Counted from the stretch's first letter, positions 43,893-52,365 are shown. The stretch is 64,000 nt of DNA from Epilithonimonas vandammei (GCF_003860525.1 NZ_CP034161.1:2914001-2978000), one strand, 5' to 3'. Program-made: numbers and translations. Notes: a model not told the origin generated them from the sequence alone.

Positions 43893-45116
43893 TTACATTC
43901 TTTTGTCAAGATATTTTTGTTTAAGTAACATCATGTCCTCACTAACTTTGCTATCTAATATCTTCGCATAATGCTGCGTAGTTTTAATACTTTTATGACC
44001 TAGCATTTTACTTACACTTTCAATAGAGACCCCGTTAGATAAAGTAACGGTTGTTGCAAAAGTGTGGCGTGCAATATGGTAAGTTAATTCCTTATTGATA
44101 CCACACAGATCTGCAATTTCTTTCAAATAGGCATTCATCTTTTGATTACTAAGAATAGGCAGAAGTTTTCCACTATTAAGGCAAGCCGGATGATTTTTGT
44201 ATTTTTTAATAATTTTCTCTGTTTGAGAAAGTATGGGAATATTAGAAGTAGTTTTAGTTTTCTGACGTTTGGTATAAATCCATTGAGAGCCATCAAGACC
44301 TAAATTGATATTTTGATATGTTAGTTTTTGGGTATCAATGTACGCCAGTCCGGTGAAACAGCTGAACAGAAAAATATCTCTAACCAAAGACAATCTCTCA
44401 TTTGTAAAATCTTTGGTAAAAAGCACTTCAATTTCCTGTTCATTAAGAAACATTCTCGTCACTTCATTAAACTTAGAATGATAGTTCATAAAAGGGTCTC
44501 GCTCTATCCATCCATTCGCAAGACAAATACGAACAATCTTACCAAAATTCTTAATATACTTAACAGCAGAATTATTGTTGCAGGATCTCTCGGTTCTTAA
44601 AAAAAATTCAAAATCATTTAGAAAAGCATAATCAATCTTTTTAATTTCAATGTCGGTAATACTATATTTCCATTTCAAGAAATCTTTTGTATGTTTGAGA
44701 CATGTTTTATAACGTGTCAATGTTCCTTGTGCAAATTCTTTTTCAATCAGTTTCTCCATTCGATCATTATGATCCTGAAAAATAGGAATGAGCATTCTGG
44801 TCAATTTACCTTTACCAACTAACTTATTTTTAAGAGTCTCACAAGTTACTGTTTCCTTATCTCTGATTAATTCGTGATAGGCATCATAAACTTTCTGCTC
44901 AAAAGTTTTCAAATAAAAATTAAGTGATCTAAATTCTTCAGAAGAGCCACTAACCTTCTGCATTGCAGAATTCCATTTTGAAGCCTTTACTGTACGTTTT
45001 GTGCTTATCTCGGATATCTTGCCATCAATTGTAATTCGTAAGTAAATAGGAGACTCTCCTAAAGAATTGATTTTAGCTTTTTTTACATAGAAAAGTAAAT
45101 TGAATGTCTTGTTCAT
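43893..45116 (-). CDS. int: tyrosine integrase of the island (CTnDOT-like)
   Basis: This 407-residue recombinase has an N-terminal arm-binding domain (NKTFNLLFYVKKAKINSLGESP), a SAM-like core-binding domain (FLKWKYSITDIEIKKID) and a catalytic domain with H-x-x-R (HIARHTFATT, about 347-350), His (LGHKSI, 374) and nucleophile Tyr (HYAKI, 383). The usual first Arg is replaced in CFTGLAYIDTQKL, as in IntDOT-type enzymes of Bacteroidota. It lies 244 bases from the attR core. It should catalyse insertion into and excision from tRNA-Asp. The enzyme looks intact. Confidence 0.93.
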   Translation of the reverse strand: MNKTFNLLFYVKKAKINSLGESPIYLRITIDGKISEISTKRTVKASKWNSAMQKVSGSSEEFRSLNFYLKTFEQKVYDAYHELIRDKETVTCETLKNKLVGKGKLTRMLIPIFQDHNDRMEKLIEKEFAQGTLTRYKTCLKHTKDFLKWKYSITDIEIKKIDYAFLNDFEFFLRTERSCNNNSAVKYIKNFGKIVRICLANGWIERDPFMNYHSKFNEVTRMFLNEQEIEVLFTKDFTNERLSLVRDIFLFSCFTGLAYIDTQKLTYQNINLGLDGSQWIYTKRQKTKTTSNIPILSQTEKIIKKYKNHPACLNSGKLLPILSNQKMNAYLKEIADLCGINKELTYHIARHTFATTVTLSNGVSIESVSKMLGHKSIKTTQHYAKILDSKVSEDMMLLKQKYLDKRM

Positions 45117-45215
45117 TTCGTAAAGGGTTTGAGATTTAAAATTAATCTTAGCAAAAACTTATCACAAGATATTCAGTTCCTGAACTAGCTACTGAACAGG
45201 GTTTGTTGAATTTTC

Positions 45216-45261
45216 AGTGACCTTTTTAAACCTATTTTAACAGGTCACTGAATAGGTCACT
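45216..45261. promoter_or_regulatory. putative integrase arm-type sites, right end
   Basis: AGTGACCT (45216-45223), AGGTCACT (45242-45249) and AGGTCACT (45254-45261). The direct pair, 12 bases apart and joined by GAAT, is the same as the left-end pair at 1223-1242; the third is inverted. They lie between the integrase gene and attR. Confidence 0.62.
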
Positions 45262-45306
45262 TTCAAATTGTGCTTTTTTAACTTTCTTTGAATAGACATA
45301 AAACGA

Positions 45307-45340
45307 AAAAAGCTTTAAAACATATGTTTTAAAGCTTTTT
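45307..45340 (-). terminator. hairpin downstream of tRNA-Asp (right, island copy)
   Basis: Perfect 15-base arms (45307-45321 and 45326-45340) with an ATAT loop. Compared with the left copy (987-1020) the stem has C:G changed to A:T on both arms, so pairing is conserved. It lies inside the island and replaces the native terminator of the tRNA after insertion. Confidence 0.7.
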
Positions 45341-45360
45341 GCACTACTTTGATATTGTAG

Positions 45361-45379
45361 TTGCGATCCGGACGGGACT
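45361..45379. repeat. attR core within tRNA-Asp
   Basis: The 19 bases match 1149-1167 exactly and form the 3' end (acceptor and part of T-arm) of the intact tRNA. The island end restores a complete tRNA gene. Confidence 0.88.
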
Positions 45380-45437
45380 CGAACCCGCGACCTCCGCCGT
45401 GACAGGGCGGCATTCTAACCAGCTGAACTACCGGATC
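45364..45437 (-). tRNA. tRNA-Asp (anticodon GTC), island integration target
   Basis: The 74 bases are identical to 1044-1117 and fold as the same cloverleaf with anticodon GTC and discriminator G. Its 3' part is supplied by the island. Confidence 0.97.
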
Positions 45438-45518
45438 TTTTGCCATAACTAAAGGATAATACCCTTCGTTATTGTGGTTGCAAAAATACAACAATAATTT
45501 ACATCTCCAAATTTTTTA

Positions 45519-45549
45519 CAAAAAAAAACGCCTTTCAAAAAGAAAGGCG
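45519..45549 (-). terminator. rho-independent terminator of trxA
   Basis: GCCTTTC (45530-45536) pairs with GAAAGGC (45542-45548), and on the minus strand a run of more than eight T residues follows. It is 25 bases past the trxA stop. Confidence 0.8.
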
Positions 45550-45573
45550 CTCATTTTCAATATAATTATTTTC

Positions 45574-45891
45574 TTACAAATAAGAATTAAGTTTTTCTGC
45601 TATCACTTCTTTAGGTGCCACACCCACGATTTTATCAACCACTTCTCCATTTTTGAAGATCAGAACCGTAGGAATATTTCTGATACCATAATCTACAGAT
45701 ACCTGCTGATTATTATCTACATCCACTTTTCCAACTACCGCTTTACCTTCAAAATCTGCAGCAACTTCTTCGATGATTGGTCCAAGCATTCTGCAAGGTC
45801 CGCACCAAGTTGCCCAAAAATCCACTAAAACTGGTTTATCAGAGTTTAGTACTGTCTCCTGAAAGGATTGATCTGTAATTTCTACTGCCAT
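45574..45891 (-). CDS. trxA: thioredoxin
   Basis: This 105-residue cytosolic disulfide reductase has the active site FWATWCGPCRMLGP, the cis-Pro region YGIRNIPTVLIFKNG and the C-terminal GVAPKEVIAEKLNSYL. Length and motifs are those of classic TrxA. It has its own terminator. It is the first chromosomal gene right of the island. Confidence 0.96.
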   Translation of the reverse strand: MAVEITDQSFQETVLNSDKPVLVDFWATWCGPCRMLGPIIEEVAADFEGKAVVGKVDVDNNQQVSVDYGIRNIPTVLIFKNGEVVDKIVGVAPKEVIAEKLNSYL

Positions 45892-45957
45892 GATTTCTTT
45901 TTCTTTATTGTTTTATTAAACAAAATTACAAAATTTATAATTGATATGATCTGTTGA

Positions 45958-47130
45958 TTATCTATGCAGACTATCAGATTTTTCTATAATGAATGGTTTT
46001 TCTATTTCCAATAGCGCACTTACAAAAGCATCTATATCCTGCTTAGTAGTGAAGTGACTAAAAGAAACTCTCACAGGAGTTGAATTTTCCAACTCTTCTT
46101 CAGATAAAACAGACATCAAAACCATTGATGGCTTTGCAGCTCCTGAACTGCATGCACTACCCTGAGAAATAGCAATGCCCGTCATATCCAACTGAAGACC
46201 TATCAAAGGGTTTTTATAAGGTAATAAGATGTTCAGAACAGTATATAGGCTGGTGTCATCCGCACTTCTTCCATTGAATTTTATACCGTGGATTTTATCT
46301 TTCAGCTGCTCAATTGCATAATGCTTGATCTCCAGAATATGATTTTTATATTCTTCCATTTTTTCCTGAGAGATTTCCCAAGCTTTTCCTAAACCTGCAA
46401 TTCCGGTTACATTCTCAGTCCCGGCTCTCAAACTTCTTTCTTGAGGACCACCTGTAATGATTCCTTTCAGACCTGAAGATTTTCTTACAAATGCAAATCC
46501 CGCACCTTTTGGTCCGTGGAATTTATGTGCACTGCAAGATGCAAAATCAACAGGAATTTTTGAGAAATCCAAATCCAAATGTGCCATTGTCTGAACTGTA
46601 TCAGAATGGAACAATGTATTATTTTCTTTACAAAGATGAGCTACTTTTTCAATGTCCAGAAGATTCCCAATTTCGTTATTGGCGTGCATCAATGTTACAA
46701 GAGTTTTCTTGTCTGAGGATTTTAGAACTTCTTCTAATTTATTCAAATCAAAATCTCCGTTGGAATCCGGTCTTAGGTAAACTAATTCAACACCTTTCAA
46801 TTTTTTCATCTCAAGGCAAGTTTCAGCTACACATTTGTGTTCCAGAGCCGAAGTAATGATTCTTTCAACGCCGAGATAATTCACAGCAGATTTGATAATC
46901 ATATTATTGGATTCCGTTCCACAGGACGTGAATACAATTTCGCCAGGAGTTACTCTTAGAGAATCCGCAATCTTTCGCCTTACTTCTTCCAAAATGGTCT
47001 TGGCTTCCTGTCCCAAACTGTGTGTGGATGACGGATTGCCATAATTGAATTTTAAAACATTCACCATACAGTCTATCACCTCATCGTCTAGAGGCGTAGT
47101 CGCTGCGTTATCCAGATAAATTCTTTCCAT
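45958..47130 (-). CDS. cysteine desulfurase (NifS/IscS family)
   Basis: This 390-residue PLP enzyme begins MERIYLDNAATTPLDDEVI. The PLP lysine is in FASCSAHKFHGPKGAGF and the catalytic Cys in ISQGSACSSGAAKPS. It moves sulfur from cysteine for Fe-S clusters or thiolated tRNA. The short Cys loop fits the IscS/NifS group. No scaffold gene (iscU or sufU) is next to it. Confidence 0.92.
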   Translation of the reverse strand: MERIYLDNAATTPLDDEVIDCMVNVLKFNYGNPSSTHSLGQEAKTILEEVRRKIADSLRVTPGEIVFTSCGTESNNMIIKSAVNYLGVERIITSALEHKCVAETCLEMKKLKGVELVYLRPDSNGDFDLNKLEEVLKSSDKKTLVTLMHANNEIGNLLDIEKVAHLCKENNTLFHSDTVQTMAHLDLDFSKIPVDFASCSAHKFHGPKGAGFAFVRKSSGLKGIITGGPQERSLRAGTENVTGIAGLGKAWEISQEKMEEYKNHILEIKHYAIEQLKDKIHGIKFNGRSADDTSLYTVLNILLPYKNPLIGLQLDMTGIAISQGSACSSGAAKPSMVLMSVLSEEELENSTPVRVSFSHFTTKQDIDAFVSALLEIEKPFIIEKSDSLHR

Positions 47131-47181
47131 TTTTAAATTAGATTTGAAGCCGAAAATTGTTCGAAAAATTAAGCTACAAAA

Positions 47182-47769
47182 TTAATGAAAAAATCGGTAA
47201 TGAGACTCATTTGCAAATTTGAACATGGCTTTGTCTCCGAAAGTATCTCCAAAAGCGATGATTTTATCAAATTTCTTATCTCCAATTTCAAGTTTAATTC
47301 TATTAACTTTCTCTTCTTTATTACAGTTTTTCCCAACGAATTTCCCTGTAAAAATATCATCTTTGAACTCTGCCTGCGTAGAAAGCAATTTCATATTAAA
47401 TTTCTCAGCAAATGGTTTCACCCAAATATCCAGAGATGCTGAAACAATATAGGATTCGGTATGGGTTCTATCGATATTATTAATAAAGTCTAAAGCGTTT
47501 TCTCTGAACAAACTTGGGTAGTTTTCTTCAAAGAATTGTTGTGCTTTTTTTTCGATTTGATATCTGGATTTACCTTTCAGAATGGATGCAATCAAACTTT
47601 TTTTGACAGATTCTGCATCTGCTAATTTTAATTTCAGCAAAGCAAAAAGTGGAACGTGCTTCAAGAATTGAACCGAATATTTTGCTGGGTCATAAAACTT
47701 CAAAAACATAAACATTGTGTCTTTGTAAGTTAAAGTTCCATCGAAGTCAAATAGATATAATTTTTTCAT
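47182..47769 (-). CDS. HAD-IB family phosphatase of the DPA-like cluster
   Basis: This 195-residue protein has the nucleophile motif LFDFDGTLTYKDT, motif II SYIVSASLDIWVKPF and the acidic motif KIIAFGDTFGDKAMF. It resembles HAD-IB phosphoserine-phosphatase-like enzymes. It follows the DprE2-like gene after 6 bases. In mycobacteria the 5-phosphoribosyl-decaprenol intermediate must lose its phosphate; this HAD enzyme is a good candidate for that step here, an inference from context. Confidence 0.85.
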   Translation of the reverse strand: MKKLYLFDFDGTLTYKDTMFMFLKFYDPAKYSVQFLKHVPLFALLKLKLADAESVKKSLIASILKGKSRYQIEKKAQQFFEENYPSLFRENALDFINNIDRTHTESYIVSASLDIWVKPFAEKFNMKLLSTQAEFKDDIFTGKFVGKNCNKEEKVNRIKLEIGDKKFDKIIAFGDTFGDKAMFKFANESHYRFFH

Positions 47770-47775
47770 CAGGTT

Positions 47776-48501
47776 TTAAAGCTTCAATTTTTTAAAAATA
47801 AACTCAGGAATATTTCTGATTATCATCATAATAATTGCCCAAATTGGTAAAACGTAAGCAACATTTTTTTTATTTTTATAAGCTTTATAAATACCTGCTG
47901 CTGCTTTTTTTGGAGTCGCAGTCAAAGCCGGATTTAGTGGCAAACCTTCCGTCATTTTGGTATCCATAAAACCTGGCTTCACGGTCAGAACGTGAACTTT
48001 TTTATCGAAGAGATAATTTCTCAACCCGCTAAGATAAGCTGTCAACGCCGCTTTTGCACTTCCGTAGATGAAATTGCTTTGTCTTCCTCTTTCGCCAGCG
48101 ACAGATGATAGAACTATCATTGTTCCTTGTCTCTTGGATTCCATTTTTTTGGCGAAGAAATTGAGGACAGGAACTAACTTAGCATAATTGACATCAATTA
48201 TTTGCGCTGTATTTCCATCATCATAAAGTCCTTCTTCCGTTCCTAAACCGAGATAACCAGAGGCACAAAACAATAAATCGGAGTTGATGTTTTCCAACGT
48301 TTTATAATCAATCTCTTTCCTCAAATCCAAAGTAATAATTTCAGAATGCTGAAGAAATTTCACATTGATATGACCCGCGAATTTCTCAGTAGTTTCCGGA
48401 TTGGAACTCAACAAATAAATTGTGGAAAATTTTTCTCCCTTAGCCAAACATTCTTCTACAAATGCTTGTGCAACTTCGGAATTGGAACCTAATACTATCA
48501 T
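47776..48501 (-). CDS. DprE2-like short-chain dehydrogenase
   Basis: This 241-residue NAD(P)-dependent SDR has the nucleotide-binding start MIVLGSNSEVAQAF, the NAG-like LFCASGYLGLG, catalytic Ser in VLSSVAGERGRQS and YGSAK (Tyr and Lys). A C-terminal membrane-like helix (AIIMMIIRNIPEFIF) also occurs in DprE2. With the adjacent FAD oxidase it would epimerise a polyprenyl-phosphoryl ribose to arabinose through a keto intermediate; this is the known DprE1/DprE2 pair reaction. Confidence 0.82.
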   Translation of the reverse strand: MIVLGSNSEVAQAFVEECLAKGEKFSTIYLLSSNPETTEKFAGHINVKFLQHSEIITLDLRKEIDYKTLENINSDLLFCASGYLGLGTEEGLYDDGNTAQIIDVNYAKLVPVLNFFAKKMESKRQGTMIVLSSVAGERGRQSNFIYGSAKAALTAYLSGLRNYLFDKKVHVLTVKPGFMDTKMTEGLPLNPALTATPKKAAAGIYKAYKNKKNVAYVLPIWAIIMMIIRNIPEFIFKKLKL

Positions 48502-48658
48502 TTTATTGAACGCAAGTTGCGCTAAGTTTTAGTTTTTATAAGTAATTTTTTTGAACACAAAGCGCACAATGACTTTAATTTACTCTTTATAATGTTCACA
48601 AAGGCACTAACGCTTACAAAAGTTTATAATCTGTAAACACAGAATCTATAAATTGCGT

Positions 48659-49978
48659 TTATTTTCCTCCGCTCAATATTCTTTTATGTTGAAGTGATAC
48701 AAACTTGGATGAATCCACATTCTGAAGATAATTAGTCAGAGAAGACTTGCTCATACTATCTTTTGTTAAGTAAATTCTTCCTCCGAAATTTTCTACGATT
48801 GTATCCAATTGGTCAACCAATTTTCTCAATCCTTTGTTGACTTTAAAATCTAAAGCTAAAGTATAACCTTCGATTGGAAAAGAGTTATATGCTTGAGGAT
48901 TATGCTTTCCAAAAAGCTTCAAAACAGCTAAGAAAGAACCGTTTCCACTTTTTGCAATGGCGTCAAGAATTTGTTTCATCCCTTCTTTTCCGTTTTCTTT
49001 CGGAATGACCATTTGATACTGAATAAATCCGCTTTTTCCGTAGATTTTATTCCAATCATTGATGACATCCAAGGGATAGAAAAAGGTTTCGTAATCGATG
49101 AAATTATTGAGTTGTTTCTTCGTTTGCTTATTGTAATAAAGGAAATTAAAAATCTTAATAGTCAAGGCATTCAAAACAAATCCTGGAAAATAAAAAGGGA
49201 CAGTTGGTTTAAATTTTTCTTTCAGTTTCAAAGATTTTTTCTGAAGATTGGATGACAATTCAGCTTTCAAAGCGTGTTCACCTCTCATCAAAATAGAACG
49301 ACCAAGATTTTTTCCTTTTTGAAAACAATCAATCCAAGCCACATTATATGTCCAATCTTCACTTTCATCAAACAATTTGAAAACCTCATCCAGATTTTCA
49401 GCTTTGATGCTTTCTTGTCTGATGTAAGCTGATTCTATATTTTTCAGTTTGAATTTGGCTGAAAGAATAATTCCTGTCAAACCCATTCCGCCAATTGTAG
49501 CCCAAAATTTATCCGAGTTTTCTTCGCGTGAACAAGTAATCACTTCTGAGTTTTCATTCAATAATTTGAACTCATTGACATATTCTGAAAAACAGCCTTC
49601 TGCGTGATGATTTTTTCCGTGAACATCCGAAGCAATTGCACCACCAACAGAAACAAATTTAGTTCCCGGTGTTACATAAAGAAAATAACCTTGCGGAACT
49701 GAAACCTCTAAAACTTCTGACAAAAGAACTCCGGATTCACATTCTATAATTCCGTTTATTCTGTCAAATGAAATAAATTTATTGAGTCTTTTGGTAGAAA
49801 AAATATGTTCACCAAGAGAAGCATCGCCGTAGCAGCGGCCATTACCTCTGGCAATCACTTCATTATTTTCTCTTACAAATTGTTTTATTTTAGAAAGAGA
49901 ATCATCCGATTTCATTTCTTTTTCTACAACAGGGAAATTTCCCCAATTTGTAACTCTCTGAATAAAATTCGGCTTCAT
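48659..49978 (-). CDS. DprE1-like FAD-dependent oxidoreductase
   Basis: This 439-residue VAO-fold enzyme has FAD-binding elements EVIARGNGRCYGDASLGEHI, VTPGTKFVSVGGAIASDVHG with KNHHAEGCF, and GGMGLTGIILSAKFKLK. The pattern matches decaprenylphosphoryl-beta-D-ribose 2'-oxidase (DprE1). It is followed by the DprE2-like SDR and preceded by a UbiA-type phosphoribosyltransferase, the same set that makes decaprenyl-phosphoryl-arabinose in mycobacteria. The 157-base gap after it has no gene. Confidence 0.85.
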   Translation of the reverse strand: MKPNFIQRVTNWGNFPVVEKEMKSDDSLSKIKQFVRENNEVIARGNGRCYGDASLGEHIFSTKRLNKFISFDRINGIIECESGVLLSEVLEVSVPQGYFLYVTPGTKFVSVGGAIASDVHGKNHHAEGCFSEYVNEFKLLNENSEVITCSREENSDKFWATIGGMGLTGIILSAKFKLKNIESAYIRQESIKAENLDEVFKLFDESEDWTYNVAWIDCFQKGKNLGRSILMRGEHALKAELSSNLQKKSLKLKEKFKPTVPFYFPGFVLNALTIKIFNFLYYNKQTKKQLNNFIDYETFFYPLDVINDWNKIYGKSGFIQYQMVIPKENGKEGMKQILDAIAKSGNGSFLAVLKLFGKHNPQAYNSFPIEGYTLALDFKVNKGLRKLVDQLDTIVENFGGRIYLTKDSMSKSSLTNYLQNVDSSKFVSLQHKRILSGGK

Positions 49979-50060
49979 CTATGAATATTTTTTTTCGCAC
50001 AATACAATCGCAGTAATTTTTTTCATCGTGATTTGTTGGTTTTTTAAAGTAATAATTTTA

Positions 50061-50945
50061 TCACTTAAAGTAGATTTGTAAAAGGAAAACAATGACCCAT
50101 AAAACAATTGTAATCTGGATATATCGGTCCTTATAAACAATTTTGGTTGGTGATTCTGTTTTATTATAAACTAGTGTCTGCTGGAGATATCTCAGGAAAG
50201 CAAAAACCACAAAAATTACTGTGTAAAAAACACGTGGGTGGAATCTTGCCTGCACTTCCGGTGAAAGCGTAAACATAAGATAACAAATAATAGCTAGAGT
50301 ACAGCTGATAGACAACGCAATATCCGCAAACTGAACATTATAACCATCTAAGGCTTTTCTTGTTTTCCCGGAAACCTGCGCATTGATAAGCTCTCCTCTT
50401 CTTTTTCCAATTGCCAAAACTAATGCTAAAACAAATGTGAGCAAGATAGCCCAATTGGTAACTATAATCCCTGTAACGTAACCACCTGCTAAAACCCTAA
50501 GCACAAAACCCAGCGCAATAATACAGATATCCACAATGGCAACGTGTTTCAGTTTAAAAGTATAGAAAATATTCAGAATAAAATAGGTCATTATAATAAC
50601 CCCGAATTTCCACAAACTGACCTGAAAGATATTGTTTCCTACAAAAATCGATACTGCTGAAGAAAGAATTAATAATACGAATAAAAATTTTGCTCTCCGC
50701 TTGGAGACTGCTCCACTAGCCAGAGGTCTGTTTTTTTTTTCAGGATGCTTTTTGTCGGATTCTATATCCACATAATCGTTTAGTATGTATATTGAACTTG
50801 CTGTGAATGAAAATACTACAAATGCAAACAAACTCTCATTAAAAAGATGTGCGTTCATAATATTGCCTGAAAAAAATAATGGTGCAAAAACGAATAAGTT
50901 TTTTACCCATTGTTCTACACGCATTAGTTTTAAATAATTTTTCAT
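50061..50945 (-). CDS. UbiA-family decaprenyl-phosphate phosphoribosyltransferase-like
   Basis: This 294-residue membrane enzyme has eight or nine helices. The first Asp-rich motif is NDYVDIESDKKHPEKKNRPLAS, matching the Rv3806c type, and a second region is YNVQFADIALSISCTLA. Rv3806c-type enzymes move ribose-5-phosphate from PRPP to a polyprenyl phosphate. It heads the group with the DprE1-like, DprE2-like and HAD genes. The lipid may be shorter than decaprenyl here. Confidence 0.85.
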   Translation of the reverse strand: MKNYLKLMRVEQWVKNLFVFAPLFFSGNIMNAHLFNESLFAFVVFSFTASSIYILNDYVDIESDKKHPEKKNRPLASGAVSKRRAKFLFVLLILSSAVSIFVGNNIFQVSLWKFGVIIMTYFILNIFYTFKLKHVAIVDICIIALGFVLRVLAGGYVTGIIVTNWAILLTFVLALVLAIGKRRGELINAQVSGKTRKALDGYNVQFADIALSISCTLAIICYLMFTLSPEVQARFHPRVFYTVIFVVFAFLRYLQQTLVYNKTESPTKIVYKDRYIQITIVLWVIVFLLQIYFK

Positions 50946-50985
50946 CCTGTGTTCAATAATCCTACAAAAGTAGCATTAAAATAAA

Positions 50986-51006
50986 AAAACCGCAAATTGC
51001 GGTTTA
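50986..51006 (-). terminator. terminator after the OmpA lipoprotein gene
   Basis: AAACCGCA and TGCGGTTT arms meet almost without loop, and on the minus strand a T7 run follows. It lies about 30 bases past the ompA-like stop. Confidence 0.75.
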
Positions 51007-51036
51007 TTATTATCAGTTATATAATGCTATTTTCTG

Positions 51037-51726
51037 TTAATTACCAGATTTTGCATCATTAATCATTTTCTCGTTTGCAGTAATTGCAAATTCTACTCTT
51101 CTGTTTTTAGCTCTTCCTGCATCTGTATCGTTTGATGCAATCGGGCTAGACTTTCCAAGTCCTTCCGTAAACATTCTAGAAGCTGAAATCCCATTTGCCA
51201 CAAAATAGTTTTTAACTGCAGCGGCTCTTTGAGCAGAGATTCTTAGGTTTACCGCATCACTACCAATACTATCTGTGTGACCATAAATATTGATATTAGT
51301 GTCTGGATTATTTTTCAGAACTGTTACCAATTTATCTAAATTAGTTTTAGCTAATGTAGTAAGATTAGCAGAATTAAAATCAAAATTTACAGTATTTTCG
51401 TTTAGCGTAACTTTAATACCTTCTCCTACTCTTTCCACTTCGGCACCAGGCAATGTTTCTTTGATTTCTTTAGCCTGCTTATCCATTTTGTCACCAATTA
51501 CACCACCGGCAACTCCACCTACAACACCTCCTAAAACTGCTCCAAGTGGCGCATTTCCTCCTTTACCAATATTGTTTCCAAGAATACCACCAATTACAGC
51601 ACCTGCTGCGGTACCGATAGCAGCACCTTTCTGAGTATTGTTAGCATTTTGGACTGATTCACAACTTGTTAGCAATAGTGAACCAGCGATAAAAAATGCT
51701 GCTATGTTTAGTTTATTTATTTTCAT
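51037..51726 (-). CDS. OmpA-family lipoprotein with glycine-zipper region
   Basis: This 229-residue outer-membrane lipoprotein has a lipobox (AGSLLLTSC), a glycine-zipper segment (GAAIGTAAGAVIGGILGNNIG and GAVLGGVVGGVAGGVIG) and a C-terminal OmpA domain (NFDFNSANLTTLAKTNLDKL, IYGHTDSIGSDAVNLRISAQ, GLGKSSPIASNDTDAGRAKN). It anchors the outer membrane to peptidoglycan, as does YiaD. It starts 15 bases after the lipocalin-like gene ends. Confidence 0.93.
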   Translation of the reverse strand: MKINKLNIAAFFIAGSLLLTSCESVQNANNTQKGAAIGTAAGAVIGGILGNNIGKGGNAPLGAVLGGVVGGVAGGVIGDKMDKQAKEIKETLPGAEVERVGEGIKVTLNENTVNFDFNSANLTTLAKTNLDKLVTVLKNNPDTNINIYGHTDSIGSDAVNLRISAQRAAAVKNYFVANGISASRMFTEGLGKSSPIASNDTDAGRAKNRRVEFAITANEKMINDAKSGN

Positions 51727-51740
51727 TTTAAAAGTGTTTA

Positions 51741-52238
51741 TTATTTACCTTTTCTTACAAAATTATATCGTACATCCATCGCTTTTCCATCTGCTGTAAG
51801 AGATTGTACTAAAGTGAACGAATCTGCAGTTGCATTTTCTAGAAGTAGCTTGTAACCTGACAAAACACGTTTCGCTTTTTCTCCATCTCCCACTTTTTTG
51901 ATAGAAACTACACTGTTTTTATCTACACTGAAAGTAATTGGCTGAATCTTCGAAGGACAGCCATTTTCACCATGTAGCGTATAAGTTCCCGTATAATTAT
52001 TCGGAATAAGAGTCCAAGAACTGCCCACAAAGCAATTGATACTTGCACCTTCATCAAACGGTTTTATGGAATAATTTCTATCAAAGTCAATATTGGAAAT
52101 ATCCCACTGACCTTTTAGTTTCATTACATCTGCACGAAGCGCCTGTGCTTCACCAGCGCTCACTCCAGTTTTATTGGATGAGCAGGAAGTAGCCACTAAA
52201 GCTGTACCTAACATTCCTAAAAAAATTAATTTTCTCAT
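51741..52238 (-). CDS. lipocalin-like lipoprotein
   Basis: This 165-residue lipoprotein has lipobox LVATSC and a lipocalin-like beta domain (LKGQWDISNIDFDRNYSIKP, INCFVGSSWTLIPNNYTGTY). It is common in Flavobacteriia upstream of the OmpA lipoprotein. A small hydrophobic ligand is likely, but none can be named. Confidence 0.8.
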   Translation of the reverse strand: MRKLIFLGMLGTALVATSCSSNKTGVSAGEAQALRADVMKLKGQWDISNIDFDRNYSIKPFDEGASINCFVGSSWTLIPNNYTGTYTLHGENGCPSKIQPITFSVDKNSVVSIKKVGDGEKAKRVLSGYKLLLENATADSFTLVQSLTADGKAMDVRYNFVRKGK

Positions 52239-52298
52239 AGTTTTATATTTACTGCTAAATTATTATTAAAAATTATGCCAAAGGATAAAAACAAAAAA

Positions 52299-52325
52299 AA
52301 TCTGAGAGTGTCTCAGATTTTTTTT
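52299..52325. terminator. bidirectional-type terminator between lipocalin and subtilase genes
   Basis: AATCTGAGA (52299-52307) pairs with TCTCAGATT (52311-52319) around GTG, with A and T runs on both sides. It probably ends transcription of the subtilase gene (minus strand). Confidence 0.75.
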
Positions 52326-52365
52326 ACTGTGCTAATCGTGTTAAATTTTTGTTTTGTCTAAAGCC

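Larger units (their letters stand above)
1149..45379. mobile_element. ~44-kb metal-resistance/defence genomic island integrated in tRNA-Asp
   Basis: The island is bounded by a 19-bp direct repeat of the tRNA-Asp 3' end (1149-1167 and 45361-45379). The right copy is part of a complete tRNA gene; the left copy is a fragment. A tyrosine integrase (43893-45116) sits just inside the right end, and paired AGGTCAC motifs with the same 12-base period occur near both ends. Cargo covers copper, Cd/Zn/Co-type and arsenic resistance, a Hachiman anti-phage pair, and several IS elements. I see no relaxase, coupling protein or Tra genes, so it is either mobilised in trans or a decaying island. Confidence 0.85.

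Noticed and set aside
1149-45379. Full integrative conjugative element
   Set aside because: No relaxase, TraG-like coupling protein or Tra genes are seen in 44 kb.
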